A program made the position numbers and the translations under genes. This document shows, piece after piece, positions 46,948-57,138 of a stretch of DNA of 64,000 nt (positions are counted from its first letter, which is position 1; every line of letters starts with the position of its first letter). The notes below the pieces were generated by a model. The model made no database searches. It was given only the letters and a program-made list of their open reading frames with translations, and had not been told where the DNA came from. The DNA comes from Diphasiastrum complanatum. Lineage: Eukaryota > Streptophyta > Lycopodiopsida > Lycopodiales > Lycopodiaceae. The stretch is from the NCBI GenBank assembly GCA_029204225.1, contig CM055094.1, forward strand, positions 64,290,785 to 64,354,784. The letters are read 5' to 3'.

Positions 46948-48651
46948 TTAAGAACCGTCTTGGTCCTCTAAGACAAAGTCTGGAAAAATCTTGCGAAGGA
47001 CGCTGCCTCTTTCCCAAGTGGCATTCTCAACAGGCTGATCATTCCACTTAACCAGATATTCTCGGTATAGAGTATGACGAGTCTGCGTCTCTCTACTATC
47101 AAGAATTTCCTCTGGTTCATGTGGAGGTTGTTGAGGATCCAATGGGAGAACTAGAACACTGTCCCCTACCAGATTATCTGATCTGGTTAAGGCTTTTCGT
47201 AACTGACTTACATGAAAAATTGGAAAAACCTTACTGCTGTGTGGGAGTTCTAGTTCATAGGTGACCTCGCCTAGTCTCCTACTGATGGTAAAGGGACCAC
47301 AATACCTTGGAGACAACTTAGCACACACTCCTGATTTGAGGCTTTTAGAGTCAACTGGGACTCTCAAGTAGACTTTCTCACCAGTGGAGAACTGCACATC
47401 CCGTCTGTGTGGATCTGCATAATGCCTGGCTCGATCCTGGGATTGTCTAATGCTACGCTTAGCATGTTCTATCATCTGGTTTAGGTCTTCTAAAAAGTTT
47501 CTGGCAACTTTTTCTTGTTTAAACCCTACAGCTGTGGGTGAGCGTGGCTGAAAACCGTACATCAGCATAAATGGGCTGTATCCCGTAGCTGAATGTTTGG
47601 TACTGTTGTAAGCAAACTCTAATATCGAGAGATACTCCTCCCAATTAGTCTGCCTCTTGCTGACGTATGCACGAAGCATATCCTCCAGCACTTGATTTAC
47701 CCTTTCTGTTTGACCGTCCGTCTGTGGATGGTCGGTGGTACTCATATTAAGTTTAGTATGGAGATGATGGAATACTGCCCTCCAAAAATTTCCAGTAAAC
47801 TTACTGTCCCGGTCGCTGACTATGCCGGAAGGTAGACCGTACAATTTAAATAGCCCGTCTACAAACAACCTCGCTAACTCTGGAGCTCTAACGGTTGTTT
47901 TGGTCGGAATAAAATGAGCCATTTTGGTCAGACGGTCAACTGTGACCCATATAGCGTCATTACCCTTTTGGGTTTTAGGCAGGCCTACTATAAAATCCAT
48001 GGAGATACTCTCCCATTTACCAGCTGGTATTTCTAAGGGATGCAACAACCCTCCTGCCTTTAAACGCTCTGCTTTATTTACTTGACATTTCTGGCAACTG
48101 GTTACATACTGGTGGACGTCCTTTTTCATACTGGGCCAGAAAAATTGCCTACGAAGAAGCTCATAGGTCTTCTGTATGCCTGGGTGTCCCGCGCTAGGAT
48201 TGTCATGACATTCATATAGGACCTGCTGCCTATAATCCTCTGAATTGGGGACACATACTCTATCTCTATAGAGCAAGTACTCATCCTGAATGGAATACTG
48301 TTTCCATTTGAATCCTTGAGTCAACTGACCCTCAACCACTGGGGTTTGCTTGGGTAATACAGGCTCAGAATCCTCAACGTCATCTGATGACGTATACTCG
48401 GACTCATCATCATCCTCAACGGAAGCTGCCGTATTCTTGGATGAACTGGCACCAGCCCCGGGAACTGGTTCTGGAGTCTGTAACTGTCTGTTCTGGACCG
48501 CGTTCCAGATAATAGAGAAGAATGCATCATGCTGGCATTTCCCTCTCAAGGACTCGAGTAACTCATTACGAATCTGAGTAAAACTCAGCTCGTTTATCAT
48601 AGGCATTCTGCTAACTGGAAATAGAAACTTCAGGAATAAACTGAAAGTCAC
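46948..48651 (-). CDS. Chromovirus integrase with chromodomain (C-terminal pol)
   Basis: Intact 567-codon frame. The first ~50 residues (SRMPMINELSFTQI) correspond to the linker that normally follows RNase H, and an acidic segment EDDDESEYTSSDDVEDSEP comes next. Then the H2C2 zinc domain (ECHDNPSAGHPGIQKTYELL, CQKCQ), the integrase core with catalytic Asp in SMDFIVGLP, Asp in VSDRDSKF and Glu in QTDGQTERVN, the GPF/Y region (SPRYCGPF), and a chromodomain at the end (YREYLVKWNDQPVENATWE). It would insert cDNA, with the chromodomain guiding it to particular chromatin. Upstream RT and RNase H are absent, so the first methionine is probably not a natural start; the protein would normally be cut from a polyprotein. 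Confidence 0.93.
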   Translation of the reverse strand: MTFSLFLKFLFPVSRMPMINELSFTQIRNELLESLRGKCQHDAFFSIIWNAVQNRQLQTPEPVPGAGASSSKNTAASVEDDDESEYTSSDDVEDSEPVLPKQTPVVEGQLTQGFKWKQYSIQDEYLLYRDRVCVPNSEDYRQQVLYECHDNPSAGHPGIQKTYELLRRQFFWPSMKKDVHQYVTSCQKCQVNKAERLKAGGLLHPLEIPAGKWESISMDFIVGLPKTQKGNDAIWVTVDRLTKMAHFIPTKTTVRAPELARLFVDGLFKLYGLPSGIVSDRDSKFTGNFWRAVFHHLHTKLNMSTTDHPQTDGQTERVNQVLEDMLRAYVSKRQTNWEEYLSILEFAYNSTKHSATGYSPFMLMYGFQPRSPTAVGFKQEKVARNFLEDLNQMIEHAKRSIRQSQDRARHYADPHRRDVQFSTGEKVYLRVPVDSKSLKSGVCAKLSPRYCGPFTISRRLGEVTYELELPHSSKVFPIFHVSQLRKALTRSDNLVGDSVLVLPLDPQQPPHEPEEILDSRETQTRHTLYREYLVKWNDQPVENATWERGSVLRKIFPDFVLEDQDGS

Positions 48652-50356
48652 ATAAGAATACCTGATGGTCTTCGTCTCCGATTAGCTGACAGAGTTTTGA
48701 ACTGCAGACCATAGGGCTGTTGGGAACATCATGCTCCCCATGCAACTGGATCTCTCGGCCTTTATGCTGAAAGCTGAGGGTGTTCTCCTGATAGTTTTTG
48801 TGGAGGGAAGGTCCTAAACTGTAGAGCCAATCTCTCCCGAGAACAATGTCTGTTCGGTCCAGGTGCATTATCTGAAAGTTTATTTCATCTTGGTACCCCT
48901 GAATACCAAGATTTAACTTACTTACCATAGTTTCCCATATTTTTTTGTCTTTACCCTTAGCTAATGAAACTATGTACCTATGCTGACTAGGTACTTATGG
49001 TAGTTTAAGCTTTTTAACCAGGGTGTGGTTGATGAAATTATGGGTTGCCCCATCATCAACCATGACTCTTACTGACTGGTTACCAACTTTCCCATGCATA
49101 TGTACTAGGTCATGCGGCCCAAAGCTGAAGGGTCTCGCTAGCATTGCAGAGGTGAGCTGGCAACAGTGTTCATGATCTTCATGATACACTTTGATCTCGG
49201 AAGCTGCCGAGTTACTGGGAAAACATACAGTCTGAACAAGATGAACTTGTTTTTTATCTTTTTTAGTGAAAGGCCCCTTGGGACACTGTCTGACCGTGTG
49301 TCCCTTGCCCATACACACAAAGCACAAACGTTCTTGTTTGGCTTTCTCAAAATCATCTGGTTTTAAGGGCTGTATGAGTGAAGGGCGTTTCTGAGGAGCT
49401 TCACCTTTAAATTTATCTTCTTTCTTTCTTTTTAAAAATTTCTTTTTAAATTGAAAGTCTTTCTGAGGAAGCTGCTCAGAAAGTGGTTGCTGTCTCGCTC
49501 TCTTCCTACCCACTGAATCATCATAGATTTGAGCATATCTGAGAGCTTGCTCAAGGGTAGTAGGCGAGTTTCTCTGGACCTCTACTTTATATTCATCTTT
49601 GAGGCCACGGACAAATCCCCTGATTTTCTGATAGTCATCCATATTTTTAATCTTTAAAATTGCTTCTCGATACTGCGAGATATATCGGATGAGGGACTTG
49701 TCCATTACTGTTCTTTCCCAGGCTTCCCAGGCTCTATCAAGTTCATTCTCTGGTAGAAATTCTCTTAGGAAAGCTTCTTCAAAAGCTTTCCATGACCGGG
49801 GAGTCTGCCCAGTCTCCTGGAGATTTAACCACCACTTATAGGCCATAGGCCCTAAAGAAAGACTGGCCTCAATTGCTTGCAAATGGTCAGGGGTCTGTTT
49901 AAGAGCATGAATGTTCTTCCATTTGCTGAGGAAGGTTTGTAGAATATCTGCATTTCTATCCTTCTCTTCCCCATTAAAAGTAGGAGGCTTTAAATCTTTA
50001 AAAACACTGGGGTGAGACCGTAAAGTCTCACCCGAAACTGATGGAAGTGGAGAAGGGGATAACTGAGAAGTGGAGGGAAGGCTTCCTTTCGCGGAGCTCA
50101 AAATCAAGTTTTTGAGTTCAGCGAACGAGTCGTCCACACTGGACTTGAAATTGGCTAATGCCAGCTTCAGTTCATCCACTTCTGTTACCAATTGGAGGAA
50201 CTGCTCCTTGGTAACCAGTTCGTCGAGTTCTTCGGCGAACTGTTCCTGTTCTTCTACTTGCATGGGTTCCTTCCCTTTTCTGTAAGCCAAGGCTTCTGTT
50301 TCAAGTTCGTCGAAGCCTCTCTCCTGGGGTTGATCAGGTCCCTGAGGAGTGGTCAT
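48611..50356 (-). pseudogene. gag: Chromovirus gag-protease with one internal stop
   Basis: Starts MTTPQGPDQPQERGFDELE and reads 453 codons: an acidic, possibly coiled-coil N-terminus, the retrotransposon Gag domain (MAYKWWLNLQETGQTPRSWK, AFEEAFLREFLPENELDRAW), a basic linker, a CCHC knuckle (CFVCMGKGHTVRQC) and the start of the protease (VRVMVDDGATHNFI). A TAA at 48995-48997 (Gln is the likely original) is followed in the same frame by the rest of the protease domain (TDIVLGRDWLYSLG) to a TGA at about 48611. The active site reads DDGA rather than the usual DSGA/DTGA. The protein forms the particle and processes it. It begins about 0.8 kb inside the primer site. Confidence 0.92.
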
Positions 50357-51147
50357 CTTCGAAACTGAAAGAGAGCTACCTTAACTTCTGAAGGAAAAAA
50401 GTCTAAAAGACTAATTTACAACTGTACAAGGGAAAGGAAAGATGACTTAGCTGTTTCTGAGGACTGTACTTCCAAAGAAAGAATGAAGAGGAACCCTTTC
50501 AGCTCTTTTCCCCAAAATTTCAGACCTGCTGTTCGAAAAAATGCCAGTTTGAAGCTTCAAAACGGTGCTAAATTTCCCGGTTTTTTGAGGATAGTAGCTC
50601 GCTGGTCTGATTGCAATCCAACTTGTCCACAAAAAGGCAAATCTGAAGTCCAAAAACCCTTCTGAATTCTGAAATTTCAGAAGTCTCCTACTCGCTGATC
50701 TGGTAGGAATCCTCTTGCTCCAAATCTCTGACGTTGGGGCCCAAAAACTTGTTGAAAAACCAGATTTTCAGAAGTATTGGCAGCGCTGGCCCTACTCCTC
50801 TTTTTTGGCTTCAAACTCGCTGAGAACCAGTAACTTTTTCCTTGGAAATCGGATGTAGGTCTCTGACTGTACAGCGATGGAGATGCTGGCTTCTTCCTAC
50901 TCTAATTTCGCTGGGAAAACTATAGAGAATCCTCTGAACTCAGTGAGAAACAGCTGTTTTTTTCAGCGAGTTACCTACACTTGGAATCTGACTCCTTGCT
51001 ACTGTGATTTCTCAGTGGAAATCAGAAGTTTGAAGGCTGCTTCTACAGCGATCCTCCTCCTCTATTCCTCTCTGAGAATCTGAGAAACACTTCCTATCTT
51101 CTGATAGCTTTCTCTACTACTGTCCTAAACTCCCTAGGATGGAGATG

Positions 51148-51159
51148 GCTCTGATACCA
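51148..51159 (-). promoter_or_regulatory. Chromovirus primer-binding site
   Basis: GCTCTGATACCA, complement of the tRNA-iMet site, one base from the 5' LTR at 51161. Confidence 0.95.
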
Positions 51160-51160
51160 G

Positions 51161-51518
51161 TGTAATAGATCCTAACACCACAGTAGGGCAAACACTAACT
51201 GATCCACCCAACCTTGCCTACTCCCTGATATAGAGTAAGCCCCTCCTAGCCCAGTGTGAGGACTGGTAGCATGCTACTGCCAAGTGTCGGCCACGTGGCA
51301 CTGACGTGACCGACTGCACGTCGGGACCCAACTGGGGGCCCTATCCTGCTGACAGGGTCCCTAGGCTGTGTTAGGCCCGCCATGGCTATGGACCGTGCTG
51401 GGGCACACTACTCACACTGTCTTGCCCTGTTGGTCATGTACACTGGACACGACCCTGACTGCGGTATCTGACCTATCTGTGTTCCCTAGGGTTCGGCACT
51501 GGTTACGAGCTCGTAACA
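51161..51518 (-). mobile_element. Chromovirus 5' LTR
   Basis: 358 bp, identical in length to the left copy and differing at four transitions. Confidence 0.95.
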
Positions 51519-54500
51519 TTCCACCACCACCTACTGTTGCTCGCACTCCCCCAGTTTACGACTTTCTCATGGACTCTCCGCCTCCCGAGCAGGAGCAGGC
51601 CCCGGATGCCAGTGACGAGGCCTTCCAGGATGTTGAGGAGATCCCTTCCTCCCTCCCTTCACATCCGGATGACCTCCCTACCCAGCAGTTTTCGTATCCC
51701 ATGCCAGATGTCCACCCTCCACCAGTGTACCCCACTTACGCTGCTGCACCCATCCCGGCCAGTGCATCCCACTCTCCCCATTCCACGTCTACAGCTGATG
51801 CATCCACTAGTGCCCAGCCTGTGGCGTCATCATCCATTCCCGTCACGTTTGGTGCACCGTGATGGAGGTCCGCTACCCGTCGCCCAGCTAGGAGAGTTCT
51901 TAGGCAGCAAAGCATTCGCGGTGCGCATCAGCCGCACATGGATAGAGAGGCCACACAGGCCGTGGCCAGCCTGATTTATGAGCTGAACCTTCCATTTGCC
52001 ATCACCGACTCCGAGCCCTTCAGAAGGGCCTTCCGCCTTGCACAGTCTGTTAGCCCTAGCGGGAGAGTCCCTAGTTCAGAGGGTGTCCGCACACACATGC
52101 TGAGGGATAGGGTCGAGTCATTGTCTAGAGAGATGGAGCCTCTACGTCGCCACTGGGCCACTTACGGTTGCAGCATCATGTCCGATGGCTGGATTGATGT
52201 CAAGAGGAGGCCGATCCTCAACATATTGGTCTCCAGCTACATGGGCACACAATTTTTGAGGGCAGTGGATTGCAGCAGGGGGGGAGAGTCATATCTGCAG
52301 AGTTCATGTTTGATGTCATCAGGTCTTCCATCCTGTCCATAGGCCCCCCAACATGTCGTTACGGTGGTGACGGACAATGCCACGAACTGCATTCAGATGA
52401 GTGTACTGCTAGAGGCCGAGTTCCCTCACATTGTTCATACCCCCTGTGCCGCGCACGACATAGACCTTCTGATGGGGGACATAGGTGCACTTCCCTGGGT
52501 TAGAGCCATCGTTCGTGAGGCCCTCTTCCTGGTGACTTTTGTCACCAGGAAGAGGCGTGTTCTTGCCATGTTCCGGGTGTTCAGCCATCTAGACCTCCGT
52601 AAGCCAGCCCCCACACGCTTTGCATTCGACTTGGCGGTCATCGACCGTCTGATCAGGTGTAGGGCGCAGCTTCTACAGATGGTTGCCAGTGATCTTTGGT
52701 GTGCCAGTACATTTCCGCGCACTAAGGATGGGGAGCACTTTTCTTCCACGGTGAGGGGAGACCAGTTTTTCGAGGGATGCACAGACATTGTCAGGACTGC
52801 TTCGACCACTTTACATTGTGCTCCGCATGGCTGACAGCGAGGGGTCGACACTTGGACTGGTATATGAGCTCATGGACCGGATTGGACAGTTCCTGCAGCT
52901 GCCCATCTTGCAGCCAGAGAGGTAAGTAGTATAGTAATGTAATTGGCCTTTATCTTTTTAGTAATTGCTAGTTTGTTTTTCTGTCAATGTTAAGTTTTTT
53001 CGTAATGCCCTACACCACATGCCTCTCACCTGCAGGATGACCGAGCGGAAGTTCATCTGGGAGACGCGGTGGAACTACTTCCACAGGAGTATCCACAGCG
53101 TTGCACACATACTGCATCCCCTCTTCCTCTCTCCGACACAGATCGCAGACAGGGAGCTCGAGGCCGATTGGCTTCAATACATTCACAGAGTGGGTCCACA
53201 CATTGGTTTGGATCCTATCAGGCTCATGGAGGAGCTCGCTGCATTTCGTTTCGACATGGGCACATTCGGCCACCCGGCTGCTCAGGATCCAGAGAGGAGG
53301 CAGCTACCCATTACCTGGTGGACCATGTTCGGTAGCACATACCCATCTATACAGCGTCTTGCAATGCGTGTCCTTTCTCAGGTATGCATCTCATTTTATC
53401 CTCCATTGCTGTGTGTCGTTGAAGTTCCACCCTGCCACAATGTGCTGAAGTATTTCAATGCACGTACCACAGGACTGTGCTGCCTCCGTGTGTGAGCGTA
53501 ATTGGAGCACGTGGGCACTCATTCACACGAGGAGAAGAAACCGGTTGTCAGTGAGTCAGTTGGAGCGGTTGGTGTTCTATAGCACCAACGCACGTCTCGC
53601 CAGGAGACTTCCGACCATTACGAGCGCATTGCAGGTGATAAGCTAATCTTTAATAGCATGTTGGTTGACTCCTGGTACGTTGGTTTCATTTCTTGATAGA
53701 GTTGTCTCCCTTACATGCAAATTTTAAACCTTGCAGACGAAGATATATGATTTGGAGCGCCAGGTTGACTTGCCTATGGACAGCACCCATCCAGGATGAG
53801 GATGAGCCCATTCGGGTTGTGTTCGCCAGATCAGAGCGGGATGAGGCATATGATACAGGTGTTGGGCACACGCCTGAAGCAGGGGTCACAGGTGCATCAC
53901 GTGGTAGAGGTGGGACACATGCCACAGATTATACCGGGAGACGGGCAGGGCACACAGGGGAGGGCAGTGGCATACCTTCTTATGTTGATATGATGGAGGA
54001 GGCTCTTGATAGGGGGCAGAGTGATTTGGGTTTACCTTCCGCAGCTGCTTGGATGCGTGCATCACAGAGCCATAGGCATTTCTATGACAGCACACCAAAG
54101 GAGTCACCAGATGACTTTGATTGTACTGATTGGGAGGCCATGCAGGGTCCGCATGGTGCACAGGATGAGGCACGGGATGATCCAGAGGATGGTGCACATG
54201 ATGAGTCCCAGAGCCCAGAGCATTTGTATTCGGATGCCCAACGGGACGACTTGATTGCAGACTTGGATTCAAAGGCCCAGTAGATGCCGAGCGTCAGGGT
54301 GCCCCCATCCTCTCAGCCAGCATGCCCTACACAGAGTCTCAGCCAGAGCAGCTACACGAGGTGCCTGCAGTTCCTCCAGTTCCTCAGAGGGTGTATGTGC
54401 GCCGCACAGCACCTCCAGTGCCACCGATACCGTTGAGGCCTGCAGCCCCTTCATCTCCATCCACTATTGCAGCAGCAGGTCTCCATGGCAGGCCACCATC

Positions 54501-54539
54501 TGTGCCCAGATCTTCTCTTGCAGCACCCACATCTACAGA

Positions 54540-54652
54540 CGCTCCTCCAGTGGCAGCACCCACAACACATCCTCCTCCATTGGCAGCACCCACGGCACCG
54601 GCTCCTCCTTTGGCAGCACCCACAGCACCGGCTCCTCCTTTGGCAGCACCCA
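54540..54652. repeat. 30-bp coding tandem repeat in transposase tail
   Basis: Near-perfect 30-bp units built on TTGGCAGCACCCACAGCACC encode repeats of about PPLAAPTAPA. Expansion has occurred in frame. Confidence 0.85.
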
Positions 54653-55737
54653 AGATGTACCAGTACCGTCCACCACAGCGCCCCTTTCAGTACTTATCGC
54701 CATTGTACTTGCCTCCTGCAGGGACGGCCCCTCCACATCTAGTTCCTCCACCAGCAGTAGGCCCACGGGCACACACTCCTCGGACCTATCCTCCACTATC
54801 AGCTGCACAAGGACACCCATCTTTAGCTACTCTATCCCAGCCGGCCGCAGCTTGGGCCCAGCCTAGTCAGCCAGGTGATCTGCATGGGGGTGATGAGGCA
54901 TTGACGGATCCCCTCGTCCGCAAGAGGCCACGAAGGCCCAAGTGTGCACCGAACAAGAAAGGCAGGGCACAGAAACTGCCAGGGAAGAGAGGACGACCTC
55001 GCAGGGCTCCATTTGCTGGTAGAGGTGCAGTATTACAGCCAGCTGCAGCAGGTATTGTTGGTTTAGCCTGCTTGGGGGCTGATGCGGAGGCAGATTGGGA
55101 GGATGTGGATGACGAGTCTTCCCCCTCGGATACACAGCCCATGCCAGTACCAGACAGACATAGATATCAGTTGCGAGAGTCAGCTCGGGGCCCTGAGTTG
55201 TCTCCGGAGCATTCATTTGAGTTTGAGGCAGAGCATTGATTGTAGCTCTGTCATTTTATTTTTAGCAGTTTGATATCATGTTCCATGTTTGGTGGCCAGA
55301 TGGTCGAACATTGTATTCAGACCATTTTTCATATTATATTTAGTGTTGGACGTATTCTATTCACTGCACAATGTGTATTTGTCAATTTGTAATTGTGATG
55401 TTCTACTTGCAGTTTTACTTCAAATGGTGTGTGCGTGTTTTCAATTAGTTTTCACTACAGAGTTTGAGAGCATATGCAAAACACAAAAATACAACCCCCT
55501 TGATAGCATTTCATAATCACATACATAAGATTGCAATACACAAGGCACCCATTGCACAAAAAACACACCGTACATTAATTCATCAGATGTATCAAAATTA
55601 CAATATGTATTTCCGCCGCATACGGTGGGGCTGTTCTTTACACTATGCTAGACACTAAATACTGCCTCATCTACTGATGAACATTACATAACAACAGTCA
55701 GCCACATACGGCTAGACCCCATCTATGCTAAACATTC

Positions 55738-56082
55738 CTATGGATCCTCCACTGACTCCTCGCCCTTGTCAGGAGCATTGTTATGTCGCTCTCGCTCTGC
55801 CTCCCGGTTAGCCCGAGCTGCCTCCTGGTCAGCCCGACGTCTGGCCGCCCTTTCCCTGACCATGATGAGCTGCCGTCGTGTGAAGTTCATTCCGATCTGC
55901 TCATCCAAATCCAGCTCGACAGCGGGGGCGGGGGCCACAGCGGGGGCGGGGATCTGCAGCTCTGGGTGTCTCTGCCGAGTCTCTCGCAGCATCTCTGCAA
56001 TGTCTGCCTCTTGCTTCCGATGCCTTTCGTTGTGCCTTCGGACCTCTTCCTCGAGCTTCCTCCTGGCTTCGCCCTCCGCCAT
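55738..56082 (-). CDS. Intact 114-aa charged ORF, convergent to the hAT transposase
   Basis: Starts MAEGEARRKLEEEVRRHNER and ends GEESVEDP with no internal stop. Both ends are strongly charged and likely alpha-helical or coiled coil (RKLEEEVRRHNERHRKQ; RERAARRRADQEAARANR), joined by a Pro/Ala hinge (QIPAPAVAPAPAVELDLDEQ). I recognise no family. It lies inside the hAT boundaries, 0.5 kb beyond the transposase stop and facing it. A TATA-like TTAAATAGG (minus strand, 56294-56302) lies 215 bp upstream, with the 84-bp repeat array further upstream. It may be an element-encoded accessory protein or a chance frame in GC-rich DNA, where long open frames are easier to find. Confidence 0.45.
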   Translation of the reverse strand: MAEGEARRKLEEEVRRHNERHRKQEADIAEMLRETRQRHPELQIPAPAVAPAPAVELDLDEQIGMNFTRRQLIMVRERAARRRADQEAARANREAERERHNNAPDKGEESVEDP

Positions 56083-56097
56083 CTCACGACACCCTGT

Positions 56098-56280
56098 TGC
56101 TCGAAATGACCCTCACAGCCTCTCACAGCCTCTCAATGGCTCTCACTGGCTCTCTCATAGCCCCCCTCTCACAGCCTCTCACTCGGTCTGTGACACAGCC
56201 TCTCACAATGCCTCTCTCTCACAGCCTCCCACTGGCTCTCCCTCACAGCCTCTCACAATGCCTCTCACTGGCTCTCTCAC
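56098..56280. repeat. CTCACAGCCT/CTCACTGGCT low-complexity array
   Basis: Imperfect repeats of ~10 bases (CTCTCACAGC, CTCACTGGCT) fill the stretch between the minus-strand ORF and its TATA-like site, that is, its presumed 5' leader. Confidence 0.85.
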
Positions 56281-56345
56281 TGTCTCGTGAGTGCCTATTT
56301 AACCCCACAGCCTGTTTCCCAATTTGCTTTTGTTGATGATCCCAT

Positions 56346-56768
56346 GTGCTACTGTACCTGCCCCATGTATTGCTCCCCCACATGCTGCAGTCCGATTGGG
56401 TCCATAGTCTGCTCCTCCACAGTGCGCATGTGATGGTGTACCTGTCCGGATGTATTGCTCCCCCACATGCTGCACTCCGATTGGGTCCATGGTCTGCTCC
56501 TCCACAGTGCCCATGTGCTACTGTACCTGCCCCATGTATTGATCCCCCACATGCTGCACTCCGATTGGGTCCATGGTCTGCTCCTCCACAGTGCCCATGT
56601 GCTAATGTACCTGCCCCATGTATTGCTCCCCCACATGCTGCACTCCGATTGGGTCTGTGGTCTGCTCCCCCACAGTGCCCATGTGACGGTGTACCTGTCC
56701 GGATTTGCTAGCCCCCCACATGCTGCACTCCCATTGACCACCAGGTCTGCTCTCCCACAGTGCCCCCA
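56346..56768. repeat. Five 84-85-bp subterminal repeats of the hAT element
   Basis: Units start at 56346, 56430, 56515, 56599 and 56683. Each carries GTACCTG(C/T)CC, CCCCACATGCTGCA(C/G)TCC, ATTGGGTC-like and CTGCTCC(T/C)CCACAGTGC. Units 1, 3 and 4 share one variant (CCCATGTATTG) and units 2 and 5 another (CGGAT...). This looks like a transposase-binding and/or promoter array near the right end. Confidence 0.93.
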
Positions 56769-56953
56769 GTACAGTCCCCCTGTACAGTAACATCTTTTTT
56801 CTAAACCGTACCCCTTTTTTTTCTGGAATTTTTTGCCTAGTTTTAGCCTGTTAAAAGGTTTTTTTTTATTTTTAAAAAATAATAAAAAATATTATTTTTG
56901 TGGTGCCGCCCTGGTACCGCTGGTCCGAGGGCGGCACCATAACCGCGGTACCA

Positions 56954-56981
56954 CCATTATGGTACCGCGGTACCATAATGG
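56954..56981. repeat. 28-bp perfect palindrome near right hAT end
   Basis: The 28 bases read identically on both strands, centred on GGTACCGCGGTACC. Related GGTACCGCGG motifs flank it and recur in the left end. Confidence 0.95.
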
Positions 56982-57001
56982 CGGTACCACGTGCCACTAT
57001 G

Positions 57002-57107
<106 letters not shown>

Positions 57108-57138
57108 ATAAGAAAGGTTTTATATCAATTTTTGTGTA

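Larger units (their letters stand above)
46574..51523 (-). mobile_element. Young Ty3/gypsy chromovirus lacking RT and RNase H (4,940 bp)
   Basis: Complete insertion at 46579-51518 with identical 5-bp duplications TTCCA (46574-46578 and 51519-51523), two 358-bp LTRs, minus-strand primer site and polypurine tract. The LTRs differ at only four aligned positions, all transitions (about 1.1%), so the insertion is recent. Coding content on the minus strand is gag with protease and an integrase with chromodomain. The ~1.3-kb RT/RNase H block is missing at a junction near 48620. The element therefore probably copied itself using enzymes from a relative. It interrupts the hAT transposase between the BED finger and the catalytic domain. 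Confidence 0.95.
46087..55239 (+). pseudogene. hAT transposase (BED finger, DUF659, dimerisation domain, AT-hook tail), disrupted
   Basis: ATG at 46087 opens exon 1 with a BED zinc finger (DPWDEVDIV, VRCRYCLTEF, TRLKGHL). After the gypsy insertion (46579-51518 plus one TSD copy) it continues in frame (TVVP to PPPTVARTPPVYDF). Then come DUF659 with GCSIMSDGWIDVKRRP (first catalytic Asp), VVTDNATNC (second Asp), HTPCAAHDIDLL, and the C-terminal domain with CERNWSTWALIHTRRRNRL (catalytic Glu, dimerisation). Likely introns with GT-AG ends are at about 52922-53034, 53381-53470 and 53635-53737. The tail (54300-55239) is Pro-rich with an AT-hook (KRGRPRRAP). Damage: TAA at 46399, TGA at 51860, and frameshifts near 52280 (G7), 52345 (C6), 52812, 53783 and 54275. 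The enzyme cuts and rejoins element ends; this copy is non-functional as sequenced. Confidence 0.85.
45586..57001 (+). mobile_element. hAT-superfamily DNA transposon, 11.4 kb, containing a nested chromovirus
   Basis: The left terminus is CATAG (45586-45590) and the right terminus CTATG (56997-57001), fitting the hAT CAnnG end rule. Both are flanked by ATATATAT (45578-45585 and 57002-57009), an 8-bp target duplication, although the surrounding AT repeat weakens this evidence. GGTACC-rich subterminal sequence lies at both ends. Between them are a plus-strand BED/DUF659/hAT-dimerisation transposase gene, a minus-strand ORF and a subterminal repeat array. A 4,940-bp gypsy element splits the first part of the gene; without it the transposon is about 6.47 kb. 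The whole unit is much more GC-rich than its AT-rich flanks. Confidence 0.8.

Noticed and set aside
56346-56768. Regular 84-bp repeats considered as a CRISPR array
   Set aside because: The repeats are contiguous, without unique spacers between short repeats, there are no cas genes, and they lie inside a eukaryotic transposon.
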